64,000 bases of DNA from RGZA01 sp964568585 (GCA_964568585.1 CAZMQI010000008.1:16033-80032); one strand, 5' to 3'. Shown: positions 35,363-45,201, counted from the first letter of the stretch. Notes: generated by a model not told the origin, from the sequence alone. Translations and numbers: made by a program.

Positions 35363-36379
35363 TTATGGCGCAGGCGATGGTGTCACGGCCACGCGATGTC
35401 TGTTTGCCAGGGCGCCTGCATTCAGTTCAACCGTATCTGGCTTTGTGACGCCACTATAAGTGAGGGTGGAGCCTGCTGATGTAGCGGTAGGGCCTGGATC
35501 ATCGGTGCGATAAACGTGTGGCGCAACTGTCCGCGCATTCATACTGGGTGCAAACGTCACACTATCTCCGGGTCCCATCGTAAGTGCGGAATAATCCCAT
35601 TCCAGTTTACGAACGCCGCCTTCATTTATCGCGCGAACCGGTGCGCCGAATCTTGTAAAATTAGTCAACACACCAGTGGTGCGTGGCACAGATGATTCCA
35701 AGCGATCGCGTGCTGGTGGTAATGCGGCTATAATTTCAGTGCTTCCATCACGGCGTGCTTCGCGATTTCCCGGCCTTGCAAACTGTTCGGTTGCAATTCG
35801 TTGTTGTGCATCCCCCGCTTTTTGTAATCTTATTTGTTCAGGCGTTTGTACAGGATTGGTTGCTTCATTGTGCACTTGAAGTGCGGCATAACCAACACCG
35901 GCCGCGCCCAATACAACGGCGCCTTTTTTTCCTTCTCTCAACGCTTGTTGCCAATTTCTTGCCCAATCTGCTCGCGTACCAATTAATCGTCGCGCTAATG
36001 ATGGCTGGGTATCTGCTGCTGGAGTAATGGTTGCATTTCCTGCTGGTGCAGCAGGTGCGGGTGCAGCAGGTGCGGGTGCAGCAGGTGCAGCAGGTGCGGG
36101 TGCAGCAGGTGCAGGCGCGGCTGGTGCTGCAGGCGCGGCTGGTACTGCTTCTGGTGCTACGGGTTTGGGCGGACTCCACCAATTGCGAACACTTTGTACA
36201 AACCCACGTCCGGCATTGGTGCCAGTTGCTGCTACAACGTCGTCTGCAACAACGCCAGCTGCTGCTGGTGCAGCTCGTGGTGCTGCAGCGGTTTCAGCTT
36301 CAGGTGCGGTTCTTCCCAGCGCAGCAGCGGCGCGCGTTAAAAGTGCTCTTATTACACTCGGTGCTTGTTCGGCTCCCAT
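35363..36379 (-). CDS. Ala/Pro-rich protein of unknown function in the DotA block
   Basis: A 338-residue protein, unassigned. Residues 1-70 are Ala-rich and helical (VIRALLTRAAAALG). Residues about 75-115 are an (A/P)AP repeat of the APAAPAPAAPA type encoded by degenerate 15-bp units. A short hydrophobic stretch follows (GAVVLGAAGVGYAALQV, about 153-169), and the C-terminal 150 residues are mixed and may fold (LEWDYSALTMGPGDSVTF). No signal peptide. GGAG lies about nine bases before the ATG. It shares a 201-bp divergent promoter region with the next gene and lies between the two DotA paralogues, so it may be a secretion substrate or accessory protein; this is inference. Confidence 0.6.
   Translation of the reverse strand: MGAEQAPSVIRALLTRAAAALGRTAPEAETAAAPRAAPAAAGVVADDVVAATGTNAGRGFVQSVRNWWSPPKPVAPEAVPAAPAAPAAPAPAAPAPAAPAAPAPAAPAPAAPAGNATITPAADTQPSLARRLIGTRADWARNWQQALREGKKGAVVLGAAGVGYAALQVHNEATNPVQTPEQIRLQKAGDAQQRIATEQFARPGNREARRDGSTEIIAALPPARDRLESSVPRTTGVLTNFTRFGAPVRAINEGGVRKLEWDYSALTMGPGDSVTFAPSMNARTVAPHVYRTDDPGPTATSAGSTLTYSGVTKPDTVELNAGALANRHRVAVTPSPAP
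36039..36145 (-). repeat. Degenerate 15-bp in-frame repeats encoding an Ala-Pro hinge
   Basis: Iterated GCAGCAGGTGCGGGT-type units and shortened versions on the plus strand encode Ala-Pro runs on the minus strand. All changes keep frame, consistent with a flexible spacer that varies in length. Confidence 0.8.
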
Positions 36380-36580
36380 ATCGCATACTCCAAATATCTT
36401 TATATATATGCATTATACATAACAAATTGCTGTTAAGCATGAGTTAATCAAATTCCTAATAGTTTCTGAATGATATTAAAATAAGCCAATGAAAATATGA
36501 GTTTATAAATTAACCAAGATAATAAACCACTTTTTAGACAATAAAGACTTACTCTTCTGTGATTATTCAGGAGAATAGTA

Positions 36581-37165
36581 GTGGCTGGTTTTTGGGGCGC
36601 ATTGGGCGGCAGTTTTGTTGGCGGCCTTCTTACACTGCCTGTGTACGCAGTTGGTAGGGCTGTGGGCATCGATATCAATCCAGAATTAACTAAAGCCATC
36701 AAGAGCGGAAAAATTGCCGAAATGGTCACTGAAGGTGCGGCGATGGTGTTGACCGGCGCGCTTGCTGCTGCGCCAATCGTGTTAACCGGCGCCGCGCTAT
36801 TATCTCCCCCGGGATTGATTGCCTTGGCTGCTGGTGCAGCCATCGCCTATGTGGCGGGTGATTCAATCAGGCAGGCCGCGCATTTCGTAAAAGGTGCGGT
36901 TCAAGAAGTTGCCGCTGAAATTTCTGCACCTGCTGCTCCCGTAGGCCCATCAAGTAATGTTCCTGCGCGTGCTCCAACGCCGGATGTTGGACCTCAATCA
37001 TCACTCGACAATACGGTAAGGCCCTATCCTGCGGCAGCAGCTACAGTTAATTTAGCAGAAGTTACCCCGCCAGTGGCAGCACCAGAAACAACGCAGCCAG
37101 CTCCTGTTAGAACTGCAGAAGCAACGCCAGCAAAACCATTAAACGCCCCAGCCGCTAGCGTATAA
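36581..37165 (+). CDS. Gly/Ala-rich putative membrane-inserting protein of unknown function
   Basis: A 194-residue protein starting with GTG, preceded six bases upstream by a strong AGGAGA site. The first 100 residues contain glycine-zipper hydrophobic segments: FWGALGGSFVGGLLTLPVYA (about 4-23), then MVLTGALAAAPIVLTGAALL and PPGLIALAAGAAIAYVAG as a helical hairpin (about 55-95). The last 85 residues are Pro/Ala/Thr-rich and disordered (ATPAKPLNAPAASV at the end). No signal peptide. It is the only plus-strand gene between the two DotA paralogues and has its own terminator. A secreted or pore-forming effector is possible, but nothing proves it. Confidence 0.6.
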   Translation: MAGFWGALGGSFVGGLLTLPVYAVGRAVGIDINPELTKAIKSGKIAEMVTEGAAMVLTGALAAAPIVLTGAALLSPPGLIALAAGAAIAYVAGDSIRQAAHFVKGAVQEVAAEISAPAAPVGPSSNVPARAPTPDVGPQSSLDNTVRPYPAAAATVNLAEVTPPVAAPETTQPAPVRTAEATPAKPLNAPAASV

Positions 37166-37199
37166 TCATCCCAGCGTATAGTCATCATGGCATAGAACT

Positions 37200-37229
37200 A
37201 AAAAAGCCGGGATTTCTCCCGGCTTTTTT
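37200..37229. terminator. Bidirectional terminator between the Gly/Ala-rich gene and DotA copy 2
   Basis: Stem GCCGGGA (37206-37212) with TCCCGGC (37217-37223) and a TTTC loop, flanked by six A and six T. Intrinsic terminator on both strands for the converging genes. Confidence 0.92.
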
Positions 37230-37253
37230 ATTGAGCTTTTATTATTAAGTACG

Positions 37254-39938
37254 CTATGCCTTTGGCAGTTTCATATCAGCTAGGCGTAATTGAATTTGAT
37301 TAATCTCGCCGCCATTTGCAGGGATTGCAGGTTGTGCAATGCCTGTTGGCAATGGAATATTTGCAGTTCTGCCAAGGGTAGCCAATCGTCCCACATTCGT
37401 ATGCAATTGTTGTTCAAGTGCAGCTTTTCTTCCTGGGTCGGTGGTTAATTGATACTCCGCTGCGTCACGAGCAATTTCACCTTGAAGGCTATCTGCTTCG
37501 CGTTCGCGTGACGCAAGTTGATCTTCAGTACGGGCAATCGCACTTGGCGCTGCGTTGGTGATAATCATCGCGCCGGGTTGATCCATGGATGTGCCTTGGC
37601 GCTGCTGATATCCTTGGGCCGCCAGATTTTGATTTTTGTCTTGCGTGCCGCTGCGTTGGCTTGCCTGCTGTGCGTTTTGCTGGTCCCTTGAAGATTTGCT
37701 AGCCTGAAGTTTCTTGGAAATTGCTTCAAGCGGTGCGCCGACTACTGATTGTGGAATGCCCTTAAACTGACCCAATGCCGACTGACCGCCAATCGCCGTT
37801 GCAATTCCCATAAAGTTTTGATGATCATCATAGCTTTCTTCCTTCGCACTTGCATTCATCCAGCCAAGGGCGTGTTTAGGAATGTGCTCAATCATTTTGA
37901 ATGATGTGTTAGCCGCCACATAAATCAGGCCAACATATACCACGCTGTACACCAGCTTTTGAACAAACTTCATACCGCTGTTTTCATAAAGGCCAATACC
38001 GCTGGTCGCTTCATAGAACATAGCGTTCAGGAATTTTGCGGCGACATAGAACATCATCATCGCGGCAATCAAACCGAATACGCACAATATCGGGCGTAAG
38101 AAAATCTGGAAGATTGAAATAAATGCTGAGCGGGTATTGGGTCCGGCAAATCCTTCACCATTTGGCGTCAAGAAGCCGAGCGCCATGAAGGGGACGACAA
38201 TCATCGCTTCAATCAAACTGCCAATCCACGTCATGATGGAGAAGAAGAAGCGTGTGAACGGGAATAAGGGTACGATGAATGCTAAAATCACGCCGGCAAG
38301 CAAGAACAATGATGAAATCATCATGATGACAGCTGTGGCTGCCGTGGATAAGCCTGCGGCAACTCCGCCAATACCAGGAATAAAGCTTAAAAGGCCACCC
38401 GCAGCTGTTGTAAGCATTGCGATGCCAAGGTAATCAAGCGCGAGGCGTATTTTCTTGTGGCCAAGTGCTGCGATTTCACCAAATGGATTGGTCGTGCCGC
38501 CCAAATCACCGAAAGCTTTTTGTGGGTCATTCGTCCATAGCCCGATGGCCGCTGCACCGCTGTCAAGATAGCCAAGCAATTTATCAATGGTCAGGCCGCC
38601 GACCGACGTTGCATATTTTACAAAACTGTTCAGGTCATTGTGCTCTCTTACAACAGATTGTTCGAGCCCAACACTGGGCCCAGTGGATGCATCCTGCGTA
38701 CGAATGGATTGTTCATAGGCTTTGATAAATTGAGTATAATCCTTGCATGGGCCAGCTGTTTTTTCCGCGCAAACTACATCCATATTGGGTCCGGATACTT
38801 CCGGAATGTTCAAGCCCCCGGTTGTAACTTGCCCTTGCGCTCTGGCAATTGCCAAGAACCATGTGCCTGCAGATGTCCAGCCACGGGTATTCGCAGCGTT
38901 TTGTACGGCATTTAAAATATCGGAGAGCGCACTCTTGGCAACGGATGAATTTTTCAACGCGCTTGTCAGTGATGTTTGATAATTCTGAACAATCGTATCA
39001 AATGCAGACGTATCAACGGTTGGTTTTTCACGCGCATCTCTTTTGAATGAGTCTGCTATTTTGATGGCTTCTTGCATAATCTGGCCATCGGCTTGATTGA
39101 ACTGATCATTGTTAATTCTTGTCAGCTCAATCATTCGCTGGGCTTCGGTAGTGCCTGTGACAATCCTTGGCATTTTAAATGAAACTTCACCGCATACATT
39201 GTCATACATGCGGCTTTTGAAAACGACTTTTGGAAAATTACCAGTTGTTTCCGTTATTTTTGTAACCATCTCTTTGGGGTTTTCAGATTCCATCGCATAA
39301 AAGTTCGTCAAGCGTTGGCATACATATGTTTTAAGCAAAGCTTCTGAAATACCAAGAATACGTGGTGCAATCGCATCCGACAGGGTTTGGTTTTCTGTCA
39401 ATTTCTCTACGAAGACTTTCCATCCCTGGCTGGCAAGTCCCGACCCCCATTTGGCTATTTGTAAAACGATGTATTGGCCGGAATTCAAACCTGTATCAAG
39501 TGGAACGAGTAATCCTATTGCAATGACCAACCGTATTGGCGCCCAAAGCTTATTTGCATTTTTTCCGCCCACCTGTCCGGTCTGTGCGGATTCCGCAGTC
39601 ATCTGAATCAGTTCATAAAGCAGCTTGATCGAAGCAACGATAAGCAACGCGTTGCTGAAGAAGCCCATCATCCCACGCAATGCGGCCATGACTGCGGTTG
39701 GCCGTTCAACGACTTCCTTGCCGTCTTTTACATAGGTAACGCTGTTGTCATTTCCATTTTCAGTACCTTCGAAAAGGAAGCTGATGATGCGGCAACCCCA
39801 ATCAAGATTTCCAAGGCAATCGAACATGCCATCACGTGGACCTCTCGGCCCATATTCGGCAGCTTGTGCATGTAAGGGGGCGAGGCTGAGCATCGCCAGA
39901 AACAAGAACGGTAGTAATTTAGAAAAGAGGCTTTTCAT
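37254..39938 (-). CDS. DotA/TraY-family polytopic membrane protein (copy 2)
   Basis: An 894-residue paralogue of the protein at 32509. Clear signal peptide MKSLFSKLLPFLFLAMLSLA...HAQA. The N-terminal family block SNALLIVASIKLLYELI, GGKNANKLWAPIRLVIAIG and LLVPLDTGLNSGQYIVLQ aligns almost residue for residue with copy 1. The late membrane region is also shared: LGFLTPNGEGFAGPN and RPILCVFGLIAAMMMFYVAA. The central part (about 190-480) is hydrophilic and different, and the C-terminal 190 residues are Gln/Ala-rich coiled coil, unlike the Pro-rich tail of copy 1. Two different DotA-type channels may be used alternately or together. Role in secretion is family-based inference. Confidence 0.85.
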   Translation of the reverse strand: MKSLFSKLLPFLFLAMLSLAPLHAQAAEYGPRGPRDGMFDCLGNLDWGCRIISFLFEGTENGNDNSVTYVKDGKEVVERPTAVMAALRGMMGFFSNALLIVASIKLLYELIQMTAESAQTGQVGGKNANKLWAPIRLVIAIGLLVPLDTGLNSGQYIVLQIAKWGSGLASQGWKVFVEKLTENQTLSDAIAPRILGISEALLKTYVCQRLTNFYAMESENPKEMVTKITETTGNFPKVVFKSRMYDNVCGEVSFKMPRIVTGTTEAQRMIELTRINNDQFNQADGQIMQEAIKIADSFKRDAREKPTVDTSAFDTIVQNYQTSLTSALKNSSVAKSALSDILNAVQNAANTRGWTSAGTWFLAIARAQGQVTTGGLNIPEVSGPNMDVVCAEKTAGPCKDYTQFIKAYEQSIRTQDASTGPSVGLEQSVVREHNDLNSFVKYATSVGGLTIDKLLGYLDSGAAAIGLWTNDPQKAFGDLGGTTNPFGEIAALGHKKIRLALDYLGIAMLTTAAGGLLSFIPGIGGVAAGLSTAATAVIMMISSLFLLAGVILAFIVPLFPFTRFFFSIMTWIGSLIEAMIVVPFMALGFLTPNGEGFAGPNTRSAFISIFQIFLRPILCVFGLIAAMMMFYVAAKFLNAMFYEATSGIGLYENSGMKFVQKLVYSVVYVGLIYVAANTSFKMIEHIPKHALGWMNASAKEESYDDHQNFMGIATAIGGQSALGQFKGIPQSVVGAPLEAISKKLQASKSSRDQQNAQQASQRSGTQDKNQNLAAQGYQQRQGTSMDQPGAMIITNAAPSAIARTEDQLASREREADSLQGEIARDAAEYQLTTDPGRKAALEQQLHTNVGRLATLGRTANIPLPTGIAQPAIPANGGEINQIQLRLADMKLPKA

Positions 39939-40193
39939 ACCCTTATAGTACCACGCAAGTTTTGAAAGTATTCCCGTATACCGACAGTATAAGGTTAATT
40001 ATTAACAGTATGGTTAACAAAACGTAACGCTGAATAATATGAAGCTGGTGATAACTCAGGCGGACAGGGACATGGGTGGCAGAAGCTATAATCTTCTAAA
40101 TACCTATAGCGCAATGGAAATTAGACAATAATATAAGCGCCCAGACTTTGTACACGACTTCGCTTCAGCATAAACCCATCAGGCGCACCATAT

Positions 40194-42857
40194 ATGAAAA
40201 CCTTAACGGATATTCGCACCACCTTTTTAGATACCTTTAAGAGTGCTGGTCACACGGTCGTGGAATCGAGCCCGCTGGTGCCGCGCAATGATCCAACCTT
40301 GATGTTCACCAATTCCGGCATGGTGCAATTCAAAAACATTTTTACTGGCGCAGAAACGCGTCCTTATACGCGCGCCACCACGGCGCAAAAATGTGTGAGA
40401 GCTGGCGGCAAGCATAATGATTTAGAAAATGTGGGTTACACCGCGCGCCATCACACCTTCTTTGAAATGCTTGGCAATTTTTCATTCGGCGATTATTTCA
40501 AAGATACTGCGATTGAACTCGCTTGGAATCTCATTACCAAAGAATATGGCCTGCCGAAAGAAAAACTGTTGGTTACCGTATTCGCGGATGATGACCAAGC
40601 AGCTGGCTATTGGAAAAAAATCGCTGGGCTATCCGAAGATAAAATCATTCGCATTCCGACATCTGATAATTTCTGGCAAATGGGTGATACAGGCCCATGT
40701 GGCCCATGCTCTGAAATTTTTTATGATCACGGGCCAAAAGTTGCTGGCGGCCCCCCGGGCAGTGCAGATCAAGATGGTGATCGCTTCATCGAAATCTGGA
40801 ATTTGGTGTTCATGCAATATGAGCAATTAGAACCAGGGAAGCGCATTCCGCTTCCTAAACCATCCATCGATACCGGCATGGGGTTGGAGCGTTTAGCTGC
40901 AGTATTGCAAGGCGTTCATTCGAATTATGAAACCGATTTATTTATGGCGCTTATTAACCTGTCATCCGATTTGACGAAGGTGAAGCCTGATGGTGCAGCG
41001 CTTGCATCCCACCGCGTGATTGCCGACCATTTACGCGCATCTTCGTTCCTTATTGCAGATGGTGTTATGCCGGGTAATGAAGGCCGCGGCTATGTGCTGC
41101 GCCGTATCATGCGCCGTGCGATGCGCCACGCGCATATTCTGGGTGCGAAGGAACCATTACTGCATCGCCTGCTGCCCGAACTTGTGAAATTAATGGGCGC
41201 GGCATATCCCGAACTCATTCGTGCACAGCCACTGATTTCCGAAACATTGAAACTGGAAGAAACGCGCTTCAAGCAAACGCTGGATCGTGGTTTGAAATTA
41301 TTGGACGAAGAAACGACAAAACTGTCCGGCAAACCACTTGCGGGTGATGTTGCATTCAAGCTGTATGATACCTACGGTTTCCCGCTCGATTTAACGCAGG
41401 ACGTTTTGCGCGGCAAAGGGATGACGGTAGATACCGATGGTTTTACGGCGGCCATGGAACGCCAAAAAGCCGAAGCACGCAAAAGCTGGTCAGGTTCAGG
41501 TGATGCTGCGACATCGCGCATCTGGTTTGAATTGCGTGAAGAAGTGGGCGCAACCGAATTCCTAGGCTATTCCACCGAAAAGGCTGAAGGCCAGGTCAGA
41601 GCATTGGTCGTGGATGGAAAGAAAGCGCAAAGCGCAGCACAAGGCCAGAAGGTTTCGGTTATCATTAATCAAACACCGTTCTATGGCGAGTCCGGCGGGC
41701 AGGTGGGTGATACAGGAGCGATGACGTTTAGCGATAGCTTGGTCATCCGCATTGATGATACCAAGAAAGAAGCTGGCGATGTCATCGTGCATCACGGCGT
41801 AGTTGAAAAAGGCGCCGTTAAAATCGGCGATGGTTTAAACCTTATCGTCAATCATGCGCGCCGCTCTGCCATCCGCGCTAATCACTCCGCAACCCATTTG
41901 ATGCATGAAGCATTGCGCCGTGTGCTTGGCGAACATGTCAGCCAGAAGGGTTCACAAGTCACCCCTGACCGTTTGCGCTTCGACTTCAGCCATTCCGTGA
42001 GCATGAGCGCCGAACAGCGCAAAGCCGTGGAAGACATGGTCAATGACCGCATTCGCGCCAATGAAGAAGTGATTACGCGCATCCTTACACCTGATGAAGC
42101 GATGAAAGAAGGCGCCATGGCTTTGTTCGGCGAAAAATATGATGATGAAGTGCGCGTGCTCAGCATGGGCGGTTTTGAAGAAGGCAAAACCAAGCAATTC
42201 TCCATGGAACTATGCGGTGGTACCCACGTGAAACGCACGGGTGATATTGGCCTTTTCAAGATTGTTAGCGAAAGCGCAGTCGCTGCTGGCATTCGCCGCG
42301 CGGAAGCGGTGACGGGCCAAGGCGCGCTTGCATATTACAATGAACAGGAACGTATAGTTCAGCAATCCGCAGAAGTCTTGCGTGTCAACGCAGGCGAAGT
42401 TGCAACGCGTATTGCGGCATTGGTTGAAGACTATAAGAAAATTGAAAAAGAATTATCAAACGTCAAGCGCCAAGCATTAATTGGCGGGTCGGGCGCAGCA
42501 CAAGATGCCGGCAAGAAAATCGGCAATGTCACTTTTATTTCGCGTATCATGAATGATGTGGAAGCAAAGGAACTGAAACCGATTGCCGACGCGATGAAGC
42601 AAAACCAAAAAGAAAAAGGCGTAATCGTTCTGCTGTCATCGTCCGACGGAAAAGTTTCACTGCTGGTTGGCGTGACTGCAGATTTATCAGCAAAAGTCAG
42701 CGCGGTGGATTTGGTGAAGCTCGGCGCGGAAGCATTGGGCGGCAAGGGTGGCGGTGGGCGTCCCGATATGGCGCAGGCTGGCGGCAATGACCCAAGTAAG
42801 ATGGATGCAGCTATTGCTACAATAGAAGATGCGGTTAAAAAACTTAGTGCGGCATAA
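40194..42857 (+). CDS. alaS: Alanyl-tRNA synthetase
   Basis: Class II synthetase charging tRNA-Ala and editing Ser/Gly. The 887 residues carry the aminoacylation core (FTNSGMVQFKNIFTG, FFEMLGNFSFGDYFK, DTGMGLERLAAVLQG), the editing-domain zinc motifs HSATHLMHEALR and CGGTHVKRTG, and the C-Ala domain ending GGKGGGRP-type glycine loop. Complete and canonical. It starts 255 bases after the divergent DotA gene and is followed after 20 bases by the exporter adaptor gene. Confidence 0.98.
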   Translation: MKTLTDIRTTFLDTFKSAGHTVVESSPLVPRNDPTLMFTNSGMVQFKNIFTGAETRPYTRATTAQKCVRAGGKHNDLENVGYTARHHTFFEMLGNFSFGDYFKDTAIELAWNLITKEYGLPKEKLLVTVFADDDQAAGYWKKIAGLSEDKIIRIPTSDNFWQMGDTGPCGPCSEIFYDHGPKVAGGPPGSADQDGDRFIEIWNLVFMQYEQLEPGKRIPLPKPSIDTGMGLERLAAVLQGVHSNYETDLFMALINLSSDLTKVKPDGAALASHRVIADHLRASSFLIADGVMPGNEGRGYVLRRIMRRAMRHAHILGAKEPLLHRLLPELVKLMGAAYPELIRAQPLISETLKLEETRFKQTLDRGLKLLDEETTKLSGKPLAGDVAFKLYDTYGFPLDLTQDVLRGKGMTVDTDGFTAAMERQKAEARKSWSGSGDAATSRIWFELREEVGATEFLGYSTEKAEGQVRALVVDGKKAQSAAQGQKVSVIINQTPFYGESGGQVGDTGAMTFSDSLVIRIDDTKKEAGDVIVHHGVVEKGAVKIGDGLNLIVNHARRSAIRANHSATHLMHEALRRVLGEHVSQKGSQVTPDRLRFDFSHSVSMSAEQRKAVEDMVNDRIRANEEVITRILTPDEAMKEGAMALFGEKYDDEVRVLSMGGFEEGKTKQFSMELCGGTHVKRTGDIGLFKIVSESAVAAGIRRAEAVTGQGALAYYNEQERIVQQSAEVLRVNAGEVATRIAALVEDYKKIEKELSNVKRQALIGGSGAAQDAGKKIGNVTFISRIMNDVEAKELKPIADAMKQNQKEKGVIVLLSSSDGKVSLLVGVTADLSAKVSAVDLVKLGAEALGGKGGGGRPDMAQAGGNDPSKMDAAIATIEDAVKKLSAA

Positions 42858-42877
42858 ACAACATATATAGTGAGATC

Positions 42878-43960
42878 ATGAAAGCCCCATCGATTAAGCA
42901 AGTTGGTTTACTTTTAGTCGTCATCGGCTTATTCGCGTTTTTTATCATCAAAAGCCAGTTGCCTGAAGTAGTTGAAATTATCAAGCCCAGCAAAGGCAAA
43001 GCGATTGAGGCGGTTTACGCAACCGGTATCGTTGATGCCGTCGATGTGGCACGTGTTGGCGCGCAGGCCGCAGGCCGCATCGTAAAGGTGTTGGCGGATG
43101 TCGGCGATGAGGTTAAGCAAGGCCAGGCACTTGCCATGATGGATGATGAAAAGGGCCTTCAGCGCAAAAAGGATGCAGATGCACGATTACACCTTGCCGA
43201 GCAAGAACTGCAACGTCAGGCCACGTTATTAAAACGCGGCTTTGCAACCCAGCAAACAGTACAAAAAGCCGATACAGAACTACAGCAAGCCAAAGCCGCG
43301 GCAGACGGTATAGAGAAGGATATCCGCGATATGGCCATTCTTGCGCCGATAGATGGCACGATTATCAAGCGTGACGTCGATCCTGGCCAAAGCGTTCCTG
43401 CGAATACAGCGCTGTTCAATATATCATCTATTAAAAAACTCCGCATCGTATCCGATGTTGATGAGCGTGATATCCCGCGCGTAAAAATTGGCACACGTAT
43501 TGCTGCAAAAAGCGAAGCGTTCATTGGCGATGTATTTGAAAGCAAGGTCGATGTCATTCGTCCGGTTGGCGACAGCGCCACGCGTACGTACCGTGTGGAT
43601 TCCTATTTGCCGGATAATACGAAGCTCATGGCGGGAATGACCGTCGATGTGAATATTGTCCTAGACGAGCGCGATGATGCGATATTGGTTCCGGCTGGCG
43701 CGGTGGTGCGAGAAAAACCCCAGGGCGGCGAACTTGGTAACGCCTATTTATGGGTAGTGCGTGATGGTAATTTGGCTCGCCAACCAGTGGATGTGGGCGC
43801 GGTATCCCCTGATAAAGCAGAGATTAAAAAAGGCATTGATGAGAATGACCAGATTGCTATCCGCCCTGATAAAAAATGGAAAGATGGCAAGCGGGTCATG
43901 ACCACCGAAGCTGCCGCTGAGCAGAAAAAACTAAACGTCTTTGATCCACCCACACCATAA
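42878..43960 (+). CDS. HlyD/MacA-type periplasmic adaptor of an ABC exporter
   Basis: Membrane-fusion protein of 360 residues with one N-terminal anchor helix (VGLLLVVIGLFAFFIIK). A lipoyl-like half-motif (ARVGAQAAGRIVKVLADVGDEVKQGQ) is followed by a coiled-coil hairpin (about 85-150) with the second lipoyl half (ILAPIDGTIIKRDVDPGQSV), then the beta-barrel domain. It precedes a permease and an ATPase with one- and four-base overlaps, giving a complete three-gene export unit. Cargo unknown; MacAB- or DevBCA-like exporters move peptides, glycolipids or macrolides. Confidence 0.9.
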   Translation: MKAPSIKQVGLLLVVIGLFAFFIIKSQLPEVVEIIKPSKGKAIEAVYATGIVDAVDVARVGAQAAGRIVKVLADVGDEVKQGQALAMMDDEKGLQRKKDADARLHLAEQELQRQATLLKRGFATQQTVQKADTELQQAKAAADGIEKDIRDMAILAPIDGTIIKRDVDPGQSVPANTALFNISSIKKLRIVSDVDERDIPRVKIGTRIAAKSEAFIGDVFESKVDVIRPVGDSATRTYRVDSYLPDNTKLMAGMTVDVNIVLDERDDAILVPAGAVVREKPQGGELGNAYLWVVRDGNLARQPVDVGAVSPDKAEIKKGIDENDQIAIRPDKKWKDGKRVMTTEAAAEQKKLNVFDPPTP

Positions 43961-45201
43961 TGCTTCCTCTCTCCCTGCAAATTGCCCTGTCACATTTGCG
44001 GTTTCGCAGACGGCAAATGCTCGTCTCTGTATTCGGCGTTGCAATTGGCGTCGGCTTCTTCATATCTATTTCCGGCATGATGAATGGTTTTCAGGATTAT
44101 TACCGCACGGAAATTATTGAATCCAATCCGCACATCATTATCACCGATGAATATCGGCAATCCCCATCACAGCCGTTAGAGCAAATTGAAAAAAATGCAG
44201 TGCTGCAAATCAACCATAAGGTGGCGCGTGATCCTGTGCGTGGTCTATCTAATGCACCACAAATTATGCAAAGCCTGAGTGCTATTCCGGGTGTGCATTA
44301 TGCGCCAACCCTGCGTGGGCAAATCTTGTTGCGCCGTGCTGGACGTGATTATGCGGTCTATGCACTGGGCATTGATCCTATCAAGGAAGTCGCTGCATCC
44401 AATCTTGCTAAAGACATGGTGGTGGGCAGTATCGGCAGCCTTGGCGCAGTACCTGATGGCGTTATTTTGGGCGTGAAGCTTGCGGAAAAAATGGAAGCAG
44501 AACTTGGCGATACCTTATCGGTCGCGGCGCGCGGTGGCCGTGCCACCTTGCGCGTGGTGGGTATATTCAAGACTGGCCTTGAACAACTCGATGTCAGTCA
44601 GGTCTATGTCAATATCACCAAACAACAATCCATGCAGGGGCGCGCTCGCATCATTAATGAAATCCGCGTGAAGCTGGATGATATTAAACAGTCCATCCCG
44701 ATGGCAGAGCAATTAGAGGCGCGTTTTGGCTATAAATCCGCACCGTGGGAAGAAACCAATAGCCGCATTTTATCGGTGTTCGTTTTACAAAATGCCATCA
44801 TCTATGCAACTGTCACGGCTATTATGATGGTGGCAGGGTTTGGTATTTATAACATCATCTCCACCATCGTGATGGAGAAGGCGCGCGATATCGCCATCAT
44901 GCGTTCCATCGGCTTATCGCAATCGGATGTCGTGCGTATTTTCCTTATTCAAGGGCTGGTGGTTGGGGTTATTGGCTCGGTTGTCGGGTGTGGTATGGGC
45001 TATCTCATGGGGCAAGGCTTGCACATGATACCGGCACCCGGTGCAACAGAACCCGGGCAAACCCTGCGCGTAACAATGGAAGCGTGGCGTTTTGGTTTAG
45101 CATCCGCCATTTCATTATCAATTGCGGTAATTGCGGCGTGGTTGCCATCACGAAAAGCGGCGCAGACTAATCCCCTCAATATTATTCGTGGGGCAACATG
45201 A
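43960..45201 (+). CDS. ABC exporter permease, FtsX/MacB/LolC type
   Basis: A 413-residue permease. One N-terminal helix (LVSVFGVAIGVGFFISISGMM) is followed by a large periplasmic domain (about 45-270) and three C-terminal helices containing the FtsX signature VMEKARDIAIMRSIGLSQSDVVRIFLIQG. ATG overlaps the stop of the adaptor gene by one base (TAATG). The ATPase is encoded separately downstream, unlike fused MacB. Two permeases associate with two ATPases. Confidence 0.92.
   Translation: MLPLSLQIALSHLRFRRRQMLVSVFGVAIGVGFFISISGMMNGFQDYYRTEIIESNPHIIITDEYRQSPSQPLEQIEKNAVLQINHKVARDPVRGLSNAPQIMQSLSAIPGVHYAPTLRGQILLRRAGRDYAVYALGIDPIKEVAASNLAKDMVVGSIGSLGAVPDGVILGVKLAEKMEAELGDTLSVAARGGRATLRVVGIFKTGLEQLDVSQVYVNITKQQSMQGRARIINEIRVKLDDIKQSIPMAEQLEARFGYKSAPWEETNSRILSVFVLQNAIIYATVTAIMMVAGFGIYNIISTIVMEKARDIAIMRSIGLSQSDVVRIFLIQGLVVGVIGSVVGCGMGYLMGQGLHMIPAPGATEPGQTLRVTMEAWRFGLASAISLSIAVIAAWLPSRKAAQTNPLNIIRGAT

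Noticed and set aside
36027..36447. Plus-strand ORFs of 131 and 138 residues over the Ala-Pro repeat
   Set aside because: They arise because the 15-bp GC-rich repeat is open in several frames; the minus-strand gene has the ribosome site and mixed C-terminal domain.
42220..42235. parS-like CACGTGAAACG in alaS
   Set aside because: Only a half-site match; it encodes the conserved GGTHVKRTG motif.
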